Shown in pieces: positions 34,435-42,464 of a DNA stretch of 64,000 nucleotides (positions within the stretch are counted from its first letter, which is position 1; each line of letters opens with the position of its first letter). This DNA is from CAIJXJ01 sp964445115 (GTDB taxonomy: Bacteria; Pseudomonadota; Gammaproteobacteria; Burkholderiales; Methylophilaceae): contig CAYUJU010000007.1 in the NCBI GenBank assembly GCA_964445115.1, positions 1 through 64,000 on the forward strand. The letters run 5' to 3'. The position numbers were made by a program, and so were the translations under genes. The notes under the pieces were generated by a model, which worked only from the letters and a program-made list of their open reading frames with translations, had not been told where the DNA came from and ran no database searches.

Positions 34435-35659
34435 GAGCAGAAAAGTGATACGCGCACCGGCAGCGACTCAAGTGAGCCAGTTTGAACCACTGCTCCCGCG
34501 CGAGGCCAGCATGACCCCGCTGCTTGAACGCGCCCATGCATTGCAGAAGCAATGCTGGAAACTCACGGCAAATGCCATGCCGGGCCTGAAGCCATGCCTG
34601 TTACCGCTTCTTCGCATCATGAACTCGTACTACACGAACAAGATCGAAGGGCAGCACACTCTGCCAGCCGATCTTGAGAACGCACTCAATGATCAGTATT
34701 CCGCAGAGCCCGACAAAGCCAGGAAACAGCGCCTGGCCATCGCCCACCTGAACACGGAAAAATGGGCGGAAGATGCACATGCGATAAACGGATGGCGTGC
34801 CACGTTCGATCCTGAAGTCATTCGCTCGATGCACCACCACCTGTACTCCGGAATGCCTGAAGCAGATCGCGTCACGGATACCGGAGAGCCGGTGATGGAA
34901 GGTCAGTTGAGGAACGGCCCGGTTCGCGTCGGGATGCATGTCGCACCCACGCATGCATCCGTTCCCGCCTTTCTCGAAAGATGGGGGCAGTTCTACGGAT
35001 CACTCCCCGAAGGTGAGCGCGCATTGGTAGGCGTGGCCTGCGCCCACCACAGGCTGGCATGGATCCACCCTTTCCGGGATGGAAACGGGCGGATTGCCCG
35101 CCTTCACTCACACCTCGCGCTGAATGCCATGGGCCTCACTCAGGGCATTTGGTCCCCCATGCGCGGGCTGGCCCGCAGGCAGCAGGATTACTACAATAGG
35201 CTCATCGACGCCGATGAACACCGCCAGGGCGATCAGGATGGGCGAGGCGTGCTTTCCGAAAAAGGGCTGATCAGCTTTGCCGAATACTTTCTGGATGTCT
35301 GCCTGGATCAGGCCGCGTTCATGGAGCAGATGCTCAACCTGACAGAGTTTAAAGATCGTCTGGCGGCATTACTGGCGTACGAATCCGCGAAGCGCGGGTC
35401 CGGCATCCGCATGGAGGCCCTGATTCCGCTGCACTACATTGCGATCAACGGTCCGATTGATCGCGGCACCTTCAAAGTCATGACGGGGCTTTCCATCAGG
35501 GTGTCTGAACGCCTCCTGAAATCTCTTCTGGACGTTGGCTTGCTTCGCTCCCAAACCCCCAAAGGTGCCGTCTATCTTGGCGTCCCATTCGGCAGTTTAC
35601 GATTCCTGTTTCCAAACCTGTGGCCTGAAGCAGAAGTCGTCGCGCTTAAAAAGGGCTAA
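34433..35659 (+). CDS. Fic family protein (probable AMPylator), class II
   Basis: 408 residues. The catalytic Fic loop HPFRDGNGRIAR is complete, including the essential His and the anion-binding GNGR. An N-terminal inhibitory helix motif (S/T)-x-x-x-E-G appears in SYYTNKIEGQHTL near residue 63, so the enzyme should be self-inhibited (class II). A winged-helix-like C-terminus (about 310-400, IRMEALIPLHYIAINGPIDRGTF ... LGVPFG) is typical. It would transfer AMP from ATP to a protein hydroxyl. Single gene with AT-rich flank and no ribosome site, unlike its neighbours; probably acquired. Confidence 0.9.
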   Translation: MSRKVIRAPAATQVSQFEPLLPREASMTPLLERAHALQKQCWKLTANAMPGLKPCLLPLLRIMNSYYTNKIEGQHTLPADLENALNDQYSAEPDKARKQRLAIAHLNTEKWAEDAHAINGWRATFDPEVIRSMHHHLYSGMPEADRVTDTGEPVMEGQLRNGPVRVGMHVAPTHASVPAFLERWGQFYGSLPEGERALVGVACAHHRLAWIHPFRDGNGRIARLHSHLALNAMGLTQGIWSPMRGLARRQQDYYNRLIDADEHRQGDQDGRGVLSEKGLISFAEYFLDVCLDQAAFMEQMLNLTEFKDRLAALLAYESAKRGSGIRMEALIPLHYIAINGPIDRGTFKVMTGLSIRVSERLLKSLLDVGLLRSQTPKGAVYLGVPFGSLRFLFPNLWPEAEVVALKKG

Positions 35660-35681
35660 AACATCGCGGCAAAAAACAAAA

Positions 35682-35710
35682 CCCGCCAGATTTCCCTGGC
35701 GGGTTCGTTT
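35682..35710. terminator. terminator after the Fic gene
   Basis: Stem CCCGCCAG/CTGGCGGG (8 bp), 6-nt loop, TTCGTTT to the right and AAAACAAAA to the left, so it may serve both the Fic gene and the minus-strand glycan operon. Confidence 0.75.
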
Positions 35711-35741
35711 GCTTCCAGTTTGCACTGATTGTTTCGACAAG

Positions 35742-36008
35742 CTAAATTACCGAAGCCGCCTTCAGGTCATCCACCTGTTTGGTCAGTGCCTGAAGGTTGC
35801 CGAGCGCGATCATGAAAATTTCCTGCCTGATGTTAGCCTGGGACATCCAGGAAACAATAGTCCGTTGCAATTGTAGTTTGGTCAGCACGTTATGTGAGTA
35901 GGTGCGGTTTTCGTCGTGCATGGTTCTGATCAACACGGCAACTTCGTGCCAACCGGGCATCGGTAACCCGCCTGCCCACCAATCAAATTCATGATGTTCT
36001 CGACCCAA
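35742..36008 (-). pseudogene. C-terminal fragment of a duplicated GT2 glycosyltransferase
   Basis: The 88-codon frame matches only the C-terminal part of the GT2 gene directly upstream: VAVLIRTMHDENRTYSHNV against TPVAIRTMHEENRTYGISL, then IVSWMSQAN against VLSWATQLN. There is no ATG, only TTG, and the catalytic domain is missing. It overlaps the 3' end of the intact gene in another frame. Best read as the remnant of a tandem duplication at the end of the operon. Confidence 0.7.
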
Positions 36009-36909
36009 GAGCCTTTTGCTCGATTTCCACCAATTTTTTATATCTGTTCATAATTAAATCGAAAACATCCGGGCGGAGGGGAGGATTTAATTGTGTTGCC
36101 CAGGAAAGAACCGATTTCCAAAGAATCAATGAAGAGCGAAGGCTAATCCCGTAGGTTCGGTTTTCTTCATGCATCGTCCTAATTGCGACAGGAGTCAAAT
36201 GATGTCCAGAATGTGAGAAAGTCCCGTTAAAACTGACTCTTATCCAATACTCCGTGTCTTGATGCAGCTTTAACGCAGGATTAAAAAGTCCTGCCAGGCC
36301 GATCAAGCTTTTCTTTAGTGTCACCCCATCGGTATGGGGTCCATCATTTTTCCCCTGAATAAGCGATAGGAATAACTTATTTCCGGAATATGGCTCAATC
36401 GGGTACGAGAGAAAAGTTGTTAAATCGTTTTCATTTTTGACACGCGGTTTAATCGCCAAAAAATTCGTCTTCGCAGCCTCAGACGTAAACTCGACCCCCA
36501 CCGGCTCATACACAGCCTCCACCTTCGGGTCCCCCTGAAAAACCGCCCTGGTATGCTTGAACCGTTCTGGCAGGTAGTAATCATCCGCATCGAGGAAAGC
36601 GATGTATTCGCAACTTGCGTGCAGGATGCCGCAGTTTCGCGTGGCACCCGCGCCACGATTTTCGCCGTTAGGATGGCGATACACCTTCACTCTGGCATCT
36701 GGAGCCGCCAGCCGGTTGCAGATTTCCAGCGCGCCATCGGCGTAGCCGTCATCCACGACCACCACTTCCCTCACCTCATCCTGCTGCAACGCAGAACGAA
36801 TCGCACGTTCCACATACTTCTCCGCGTTATATACGGGAATGATGACGGAGACTTCAAAACCACTCGCTTCACCCATGCCTGTTATATCCTGAATTTCAGT
36901 ATGCTTCAT
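35989..36909 (-). CDS. GT2 family glycosyltransferase
   Basis: 306 residues. GT-A fold with VSVIIPVYNAEKYVERAI, VREVVVVDDGYADGAL, RGAGATRNCGILHA and the DXD motif EYIAFLDADDYYLPERF. The C-terminal third is variable and has SGHHLTPVAIRTMHEENRTY. Soluble; would transfer an activated sugar to a lipid- or protein-linked acceptor. ATGA overlap with the aminotransferase gene upstream. It is the last intact gene of the operon that starts with the prepilin peptidase. Confidence 0.87.
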   Translation of the reverse strand: MKHTEIQDITGMGEASGFEVSVIIPVYNAEKYVERAIRSALQQDEVREVVVVDDGYADGALEICNRLAAPDARVKVYRHPNGENRGAGATRNCGILHASCEYIAFLDADDYYLPERFKHTRAVFQGDPKVEAVYEPVGVEFTSEAAKTNFLAIKPRVKNENDLTTFLSYPIEPYSGNKLFLSLIQGKNDGPHTDGVTLKKSLIGLAGLFNPALKLHQDTEYWIRVSFNGTFSHSGHHLTPVAIRTMHEENRTYGISLRSSLILWKSVLSWATQLNPPLRPDVFDLIMNRYKKLVEIEQKALGSRTS

Positions 36910-38060
36910 GCGCGCGCCAGCTGCACGTTGACGCCACCCACCCCATCAAACACCACCGACAGCACCTGTTCCACTTGCGGCTCCAGCCCGGTCCACATCG
37001 GCAAGCGCAGCAGGCGGTCGGAGAGGTCTTCGGTCACGGGTAACTCGCCATGCGTGCGGCCGTATTTTCTGCCGGCAGGCGAGCTGTGCAGGGGCACGTA
37101 ATGGAACACGGGGTAAATCTCTTCGCGGCGCATGTCTTCGATGAGGCGAGTACGCGCTTCGAGCGAATCGAGCAGGATGTAATACATATGCGCGTTTTGT
37201 CTGCATTCCGCCGGCACGATGGGGCGGCGCAGGCGGCCCTGGCGTTCCAGAGCGTGCAGGCCGCGATGGTATTGATCCCAGATCGCCAGGCGGCGTGCGG
37301 TGATGTTGCCGGCATCTTCCAGTTGCGCCCACAGGAAAGCGGCGATCACCTCACCCGGCAGGTAGGACGAGCCGACATCCACCCAGGTGTATTTATCCAC
37401 TTGTCCGCGGAAGAACTGGCTGCGGTTGGTGCCTTTCTCGCGGATGATCTCGGCCCGCTCGACAAACCGCTCGTCGTTGATCAGCAGCGCACCGCCCTCG
37501 CCCGAAATCACGTTCTTGGTCTCGTGGAAGGAGTACGCACCTAGGTGGCCGATGGTACCCAGCGTCTTGCCCTTGTAGGTGGAGAACACTCCCTGCGCGG
37601 CATCCTCGATCACCAGCAGGTTGTGGCGTCGGGCAATGTCCATGATGGTATCCATCTCGCACGCCACCCCGGCGTAATGCACCGGCACGATGGCCTTGGT
37701 CCGTGGCGTGATCGCCGCTTCGATCAGGGTTTCATCGATATTGAGCGTATCCGGACGAATATCCACGAACACCGGCACCCCGCCGCGCAGCACAAAGGCG
37801 TTGGCAGTCGAGACAAAGGTGTACGAAGGCATGATCACCTCATCGCCTGGCTGAATGTCGGCCAGTATCGCCGCCATTTCCAGCGCCGCCGTGCACGAGT
37901 GCGTCAGCAAGGCTTTTTTCGCGCCCGTTTCTTCTTCCAGCCAGCGATGGCACTTTTTGGTGAACGGACCATCTCCGGCCAGCATGCCGTTGAAGTGGGC
38001 CTCTGCGATGTAGAACAGCTCCTTGCCCGTCATGTAGGGCTTGTTGAACGGGACTTTCAT
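36906..38060 (-). CDS. DegT/DnrJ/EryC1-type sugar aminotransferase (WecE-like)
   Basis: 384 residues, PLP enzyme making a 3- or 4-amino-dideoxyhexose nucleotide. Features: GDGPFTKKCHRWLEE, SCTAALEMAAILADI, EVIMPSYTFVSTANAF, VIEDAAQG (PLP-binding Asp) and SFHETKNVISGEGGALL, with the Schiff-base Lys. SYLPGEVIAAFLWAQLE is characteristic of WecE/RffA, the dTDP-4-dehydro-6-deoxy-hexose transaminases. Start 38060 overlaps the methyltransferase stop (ATGA); the longer frame is shadow. With the hexapeptide acetyltransferase it probably makes an N-acetylated amino sugar. Confidence 0.87.
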   Translation of the reverse strand: MKVPFNKPYMTGKELFYIAEAHFNGMLAGDGPFTKKCHRWLEEETGAKKALLTHSCTAALEMAAILADIQPGDEVIMPSYTFVSTANAFVLRGGVPVFVDIRPDTLNIDETLIEAAITPRTKAIVPVHYAGVACEMDTIMDIARRHNLLVIEDAAQGVFSTYKGKTLGTIGHLGAYSFHETKNVISGEGGALLINDERFVERAEIIREKGTNRSQFFRGQVDKYTWVDVGSSYLPGEVIAAFLWAQLEDAGNITARRLAIWDQYHRGLHALERQGRLRRPIVPAECRQNAHMYYILLDSLEARTRLIEDMRREEIYPVFHYVPLHSSPAGRKYGRTHGELPVTEDLSDRLLRLPMWTGLEPQVEQVLSVVFDGVGGVNVQLARA

Positions 38061-38671
38061 TTGGTGCACTCCATGATCCAATGGGTGTAGGGAATCCAGG
38101 CGCGATGTTTCACCACCCCTGCGACCTGGCTGAAGGCGTTGAACGCCAGTTCGCGGTACTGCCCGCCAGAGCGGACGTTCTGGCCGCGGTCCCGGCTGAC
38201 GAGGAAACGGGCAATCGGGTTTTGCGCATGATCGAAGCACGGGTCTATGGTCACCAACCGCCCGCCCTCTTTCAGCGCGGCTTTCGCCAGCCGCATCAAC
38301 TGCAGCGCAGATTCGTCGTCGAGATGGTGCAACACCCCCACCGCCAACACCAGATCGAAGGGGGCCTGATCCTGCAAAGTCGCTTCTTCCACCATGGCGC
38401 AGCGGAACACGCCACGGCCGCCGTAGCGGGCTTCGGCCTCGTATATATATTCCTGACTTAAATCGAACCCGTGATACGACAACGCGGGGAGGTAATCGAG
38501 TATGCGTGCCGTACCGCAGCCGATATCGAGCAGGCGCATGCCCGCCGTCGGGCGAATGTGTTCCGCCACCAGTTCGCGGCGAATACGGTCCGCCCCCATC
38601 AGGTTCTGGAAGAAATCGTAAACAGCCGGGTGGCTGAGAATGGCGCGGATGCCTGAGGTGATCTGACTCAT
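38057..38671 (-). CDS. class I SAM-dependent methyltransferase
   Basis: 204 residues. Motif I LLDIGCGTARILDYL, then YHGFDLSQEYI, motif IV region FDLVLAVGVLHHLDD, and LKEGGRLVTIDPCF. A small soluble enzyme probably methylating a sugar or glycan in this operon; acceptor unknown. Overlaps the aminotransferase gene; two bases lie between it and the small flippase gene. Confidence 0.85.
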   Translation of the reverse strand: MSQITSGIRAILSHPAVYDFFQNLMGADRIRRELVAEHIRPTAGMRLLDIGCGTARILDYLPALSYHGFDLSQEYIYEAEARYGGRGVFRCAMVEEATLQDQAPFDLVLAVGVLHHLDDESALQLMRLAKAALKEGGRLVTIDPCFDHAQNPIARFLVSRDRGQNVRSGGQYRELAFNAFSQVAGVVKHRAWIPYTHWIMECTK

Positions 38672-38673
38672 TC

Positions 38674-39048
38674 CTACCCCCGCGCAATCACGACAATGCC
38701 CGCCACTACCAGCATAGTACCGATCACCTTGGCCACGCTCATGGATTCACCGAACAGCAGTACACCAAACAGCAACATCAGCACGAAATTCAAGCCGATC
38801 CACGGATAGGCGTAACTGATCTCGAAGCGGGACATCGCCAACATCCATGAAATCCCGGCAAGCAGAGTCGCCAGGATGCTGCTAAGCACCCAGGGATTCA
38901 GGAACAGATGCCCGACGAAACTGAGCTTGCCCGATAAATCGCCGGGCAAGGCACCGGCTTGCGAGACTTGCCACCGCATGATGAGTTGGCTATATATCGT
39001 GAACACCACCGTCGCGAGGATATAGCCATGATCCAGAAATCTGTTCAC
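38674..39048 (-). CDS. SMR/ArnE-type four-TM membrane protein
   Basis: 124 residues, four TMs (GYILATVVFTIYSQLIM; LNPWVLSSILATLLAGISWMLAM; AYPWIGLNFVLMLLFGVLLFG; KVIGTMLVVAGIVVIARG). It resembles EmrE/ArnE-type small transporters, here likely involved in moving a lipid-linked sugar. GTG start at 39048 overlaps the acetyltransferase stop (GTGA). Confidence 0.75.
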   Translation of the reverse strand: MNRFLDHGYILATVVFTIYSQLIMRWQVSQAGALPGDLSGKLSFVGHLFLNPWVLSSILATLLAGISWMLAMSRFEISYAYPWIGLNFVLMLLFGVLLFGESMSVAKVIGTMLVVAGIVVIARG

Positions 39049-39605
39049 GCATGCTCCTGAAGATATTGCTGTTCGAGTTCCAGCAAATCTTTCTTGCGAT
39101 CTTTGATTTTCTTCGCCGGGATGCCGAAATAGATCGACCACGGCTCAGTGCTTTTCGTCACCATGGTCATCGCGCCCACGGATGTTCCTTCAGCCAAAGT
39201 CACGCCCGGCAATATCATGGAGGAGGCGCCGACAATGGCATGGCGACCGATATGGATGGCTTTTTTGGTTTCCTGCTTGTACTGATCCGGCACTGTCGGG
39301 TTCGTGAGACTTTTTCCTGAATAATCATCGCTTTGCGAAAACACTTGGCAGCCATAAGCCAAGCCGGAAAAATCCTCCATCACGATCCCTTTTTCACCAC
39401 CGGCGACATTGCAGAACACTGCAATATGCACGTTTCGGCCTATCGTCACTCGCCCCGAAATCACACAAAAATCATCGATGCGCGAATGGTCGCCAATTTC
39501 GATCTGGTCGTGGTTATAGATGCTGGCCTTATCGCTGATCCGCACGTTCTTACCCAACGATTTGAAGCCCATGGATTCGAGTTGTTGTTGCGAGTAAAAA
39601 GCCAT
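39045..39605 (-). CDS. left-handed beta-helix acetyltransferase (FdtC/WlbB-like)
   Basis: 186 residues with hexapeptide repeats: IGDHSRIDDFCVISGRVTIG, AIVGASSMILPGVTLAEG and VGAMTMVTKSTEPWSIYFG. PAKKIKDR closes the domain. Trimeric enzymes of this type N-acetylate nucleotide-linked amino sugars made by a DegT-type aminotransferase, which is present in the same operon. Start overlaps the GT2 stop by one base (TAATG). Confidence 0.85.
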   Translation of the reverse strand: MAFYSQQQLESMGFKSLGKNVRISDKASIYNHDQIEIGDHSRIDDFCVISGRVTIGRNVHIAVFCNVAGGEKGIVMEDFSGLAYGCQVFSQSDDYSGKSLTNPTVPDQYKQETKKAIHIGRHAIVGASSMILPGVTLAEGTSVGAMTMVTKSTEPWSIYFGIPAKKIKDRKKDLLELEQQYLQEHA

Positions 39606-40561
39606 TACTCAATTACCTCCTTCGATGCCATCAACTGCGCCGGATGGCGATGGACGGCACGCACAATGGTGTAAGGCCGCTGTTTGATCTCGTTGAACAT
39701 TTTGGAAAGGTAAATCCCCACCACACCGGTAAAGCAGATCACCATGCCGCCAACCAACCAGATAGACGCCATCACTGAAGTCCACCCCATGATGGGCTTG
39801 GTGAAGAAAACCCAGCTCCCCACCAGATACGTGACATAACAAGCCGAAAGCAAGGAAATAGCAGCCCCGATATTGAACACCCACACCAGCGGGGCATTGC
39901 TGAACGAGGTAATGGCGTTGACTGCCAGCGCAATTTTCTTGCCGAGGGTGTAACTGGTTTCACTGAAGCCGTGTTTCTGGATCGCCTGAGGGCGCTGATC
40001 AAAACCGGTCAGGTGCCAGAGCCCTACAATGAACACCTCGCGCTCCTGATGCATCAGCAATGCATCCACGTATCGGCGGCTCATGAGTCGCGCAGTGACG
40101 ATATGTTTAGGTAAATCGAGGCCACTGACAAAATTGAGCAGGTTATAAAACCACTCGCCGCTTACCCGCTCGAACCAGCCGCCCTTGCGGGTTTTCTGCA
40201 CCCCGTAGACCACATCGCAGCGGTCGTTTTCCATTTGTCTGGAAAAACTCAGCAGCCACTCGGGTTCTTCTTCCAGATCGCTATCGATCAGAAAAACACG
40301 TTCTCCCTGCGCATGCGCCAGCCCCGTCATCATGGCCTTGTGGTGTCCGAAATTGCGTGACAGGTCAACCACCACCACGTTCGGGTCTATCTGAGACAAC
40401 TCCATCGCCAATTGCAGGCTGTGATCCGGGGAGCCGTCATTCACGAATACGATTTCATAACTATCACCCGCCAGTTCACGCGCGCTGGCACTTGCCCGGC
40501 GATAAAACTCTGCAATGTATTCGGCAGAACGATAGAGCGTAGCGACAATGGATATTTTCAT
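39605..40561 (-). CDS. polyprenyl-phosphate glycosyltransferase (GtrB/ArnC-like GT2)
   Basis: 318 residues. GT2 domain (KISIVATLYRSAEYIAEFYR, YEIVFVNDGSPDHSL, VFLIDSDLEEEPEWLL) followed by two C-terminal TMs (VWVFNIGAAISLLSACYVTYLV; SVMASIWLVGGMVICFTGVVGIYL). This is the layout of enzymes that load a sugar onto undecaprenyl phosphate, which would supply the GT-C transferase one gene upstream. Start 40561 is given by domain onset and lies one base after that gene's stop. Confidence 0.9.
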   Translation of the reverse strand: MKISIVATLYRSAEYIAEFYRRASASARELAGDSYEIVFVNDGSPDHSLQLAMELSQIDPNVVVVDLSRNFGHHKAMMTGLAHAQGERVFLIDSDLEEEPEWLLSFSRQMENDRCDVVYGVQKTRKGGWFERVSGEWFYNLLNFVSGLDLPKHIVTARLMSRRYVDALLMHQEREVFIVGLWHLTGFDQRPQAIQKHGFSETSYTLGKKIALAVNAITSFSNAPLVWVFNIGAAISLLSACYVTYLVGSWVFFTKPIMGWTSVMASIWLVGGMVICFTGVVGIYLSKMFNEIKQRPYTIVRAVHRHPAQLMASKEVIE

Positions 40562-40562
40562 T

Positions 40563-42464
40563 TCAGTGAGTTTCAGGCTCTGATCGTTTGTGCAATTGAC
40601 AACGTTTTTCTGCATCTGCTGGGTTTTCTGGCTTCAACAAGCGGCTTGAAAACCGGTGTTTCATGTTTTTTTCCGGATCTCCTCGCCACCGATAGCCGTG
40701 CTTGGCAGATGCTGACGCGACTGCCTCGTAGTCATCCGAGACACTGAGCCCGTACCGTGACAGAAACTCGGGTGGAAATGCGCGTGGGCCATCCTCTTCC
40801 AACAGAAGCCAGGCAGTTGAAATCTCACCGCAGGTCACCCTATCCAGCGCGAAATACGCCAGAGACTGACTTCCCGGATACCCCCCCAGGAGCCAAGGCT
40901 GGCCAATCGCCCTGCCACCCAGAAAATAAATCACACCGGGGCGGTGGCCTGTGAGGTCGATCACTGGCGTTCCCGGCTTGAACCCGGCAGTCCGGGCCTG
41001 GCTGCGCAGTTGATTCAGATATTCCGCGAACTGGTTATTCACCCAAAGCCTGGAGCCAGGCTGCGCGAATTCGATAGGCTTTGTATTCGTCAACAGTGGT
41101 TTAAGCTGCCGGTAAGGCCTGTGCATACTGGCCGCAAGGCTGGCCACAGTCAGCAGCAACAGGACGACTGAAAGTGGCAGCAGCACCTTGGCCTCGCCCC
41201 CATGGGAAAAGCGCGAATAGAGCAGCATGGCAGCCCCGCTCATCGCCCAAAACACTGAAACGCCAATAGCGGTTTGCCAGTAGTTATTACTCGAACCAAA
41301 AGCATAGGCATAGGGTATGAACAACAGCAACAACGCAAGCGCCACGCCCGCCCTGGGCAGCAGGTTGCCCTGATGACGAACCGCCAGGGCAGCCAACCCC
41401 AGGACGCAGCCAATGACAACTCCCCAGACCTGCAATCCATGAAAACGGAACAACGCAAATGCCGGCTGGTAATACCCCATCGGCACAGCCAGCACGGCCA
41501 TGACCATGCCAAGCGAGGCCAATATCACCAACAATGATCCGGCGCGATGCCCCGAGCCCATCACATAGACGGCAACAGCGACGAAAACAGTAGTCAGCAG
41601 CAGGTTCAGTTTCAGTTTGACTGACCAGGCGATTTCATCAAACCGAAAAGGGTTCTGGGTATGCCGCGCCCCCATCATATCGAGCGCCATGACACTGTTT
41701 TTGATACGCTCGATAAAGCCAGTCAGACTGCCATCGATCACCAGCGCCGAAGCTACAAGCAACGCCAACGCCGTAACCACTGAAACAGCCAACATGCGCA
41801 GATTGAAGTGGCGCGCAGCAAACAAATACCCCAGCACCAGCACGCCGAGCATGGCCGCGCTGGAAGGCTTGGCCATGAAACTCACCCACCCGCCCACGCC
41901 TATCAACACCCAGCCCGCCAGACTCGCCTTGTTGAGCAGTGGCCTGGCGAGCATCACCCCCAGCGTGGCGATCAAAAAGCCCTGAAAGTTGAGTGTGTTG
42001 TAGCTGGGGGTAGGCATCCACAAATCGGTCAGGATCAGCGTAGTGGTTGCGGGCACGGCCAGAATCGCAGCCAACGCCGCACGGGGCAGCGTATTGCCGG
42101 TGACTGATGCCGGGTTATCTTCACCCGCCCGTTGCAGCAGCGTCCAACTCACCGCCCACGCCAGCCCGAAGGTGATCAGGAGGCTGGCCTGCCGCAGACG
42201 CACAATGTTCTCGCCTACCAGTTCATACAGCGGGTAATACATAAAGCCGAACTGCGTTGCGCTGTAAGGGTAGATCCAGGGGTTGGAAATACTGTTGAAA
42301 TAAAACCCCTCGTCAGTGAGATCCACGCCGTAGTGCATGGCATGCAGCAGCCAAGCCAGCAGCATGATCACCGCAACGCCGGCCATCGCCAGCAAAGTCC
42401 CCTGCAGGTTGGTGAGCGGTGACCCTGACCGGATACGGTCGACGATGTGGATTGCCGAAGCCAT
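40563..42464 (-). CDS. GT-C type membrane glycosyltransferase
   Basis: 633 residues, about eleven TMs in the first 470 residues and a soluble C-terminal domain of about 150. The first extracytoplasmic loop has HYGVDLTDEGFYFNSISN, with the Asp-Glu pair of polyprenyl-phosphate-dependent GT-C enzymes. ATG 42464 overlaps the stop of the giant transferase gene by one base (TGATG). It probably uses the lipid-linked sugar made by the following gene to glycosylate a periplasmic target, plausibly the Flp pilin. Confidence 0.75.
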   Translation of the reverse strand: MASAIHIVDRIRSGSPLTNLQGTLLAMAGVAVIMLLAWLLHAMHYGVDLTDEGFYFNSISNPWIYPYSATQFGFMYYPLYELVGENIVRLRQASLLITFGLAWAVSWTLLQRAGEDNPASVTGNTLPRAALAAILAVPATTTLILTDLWMPTPSYNTLNFQGFLIATLGVMLARPLLNKASLAGWVLIGVGGWVSFMAKPSSAAMLGVLVLGYLFAARHFNLRMLAVSVVTALALLVASALVIDGSLTGFIERIKNSVMALDMMGARHTQNPFRFDEIAWSVKLKLNLLLTTVFVAVAVYVMGSGHRAGSLLVILASLGMVMAVLAVPMGYYQPAFALFRFHGLQVWGVVIGCVLGLAALAVRHQGNLLPRAGVALALLLLFIPYAYAFGSSNNYWQTAIGVSVFWAMSGAAMLLYSRFSHGGEAKVLLPLSVVLLLLTVASLAASMHRPYRQLKPLLTNTKPIEFAQPGSRLWVNNQFAEYLNQLRSQARTAGFKPGTPVIDLTGHRPGVIYFLGGRAIGQPWLLGGYPGSQSLAYFALDRVTCGEISTAWLLLEEDGPRAFPPEFLSRYGLSVSDDYEAVASASAKHGYRWRGDPEKNMKHRFSSRLLKPENPADAEKRCQLHKRSEPETH

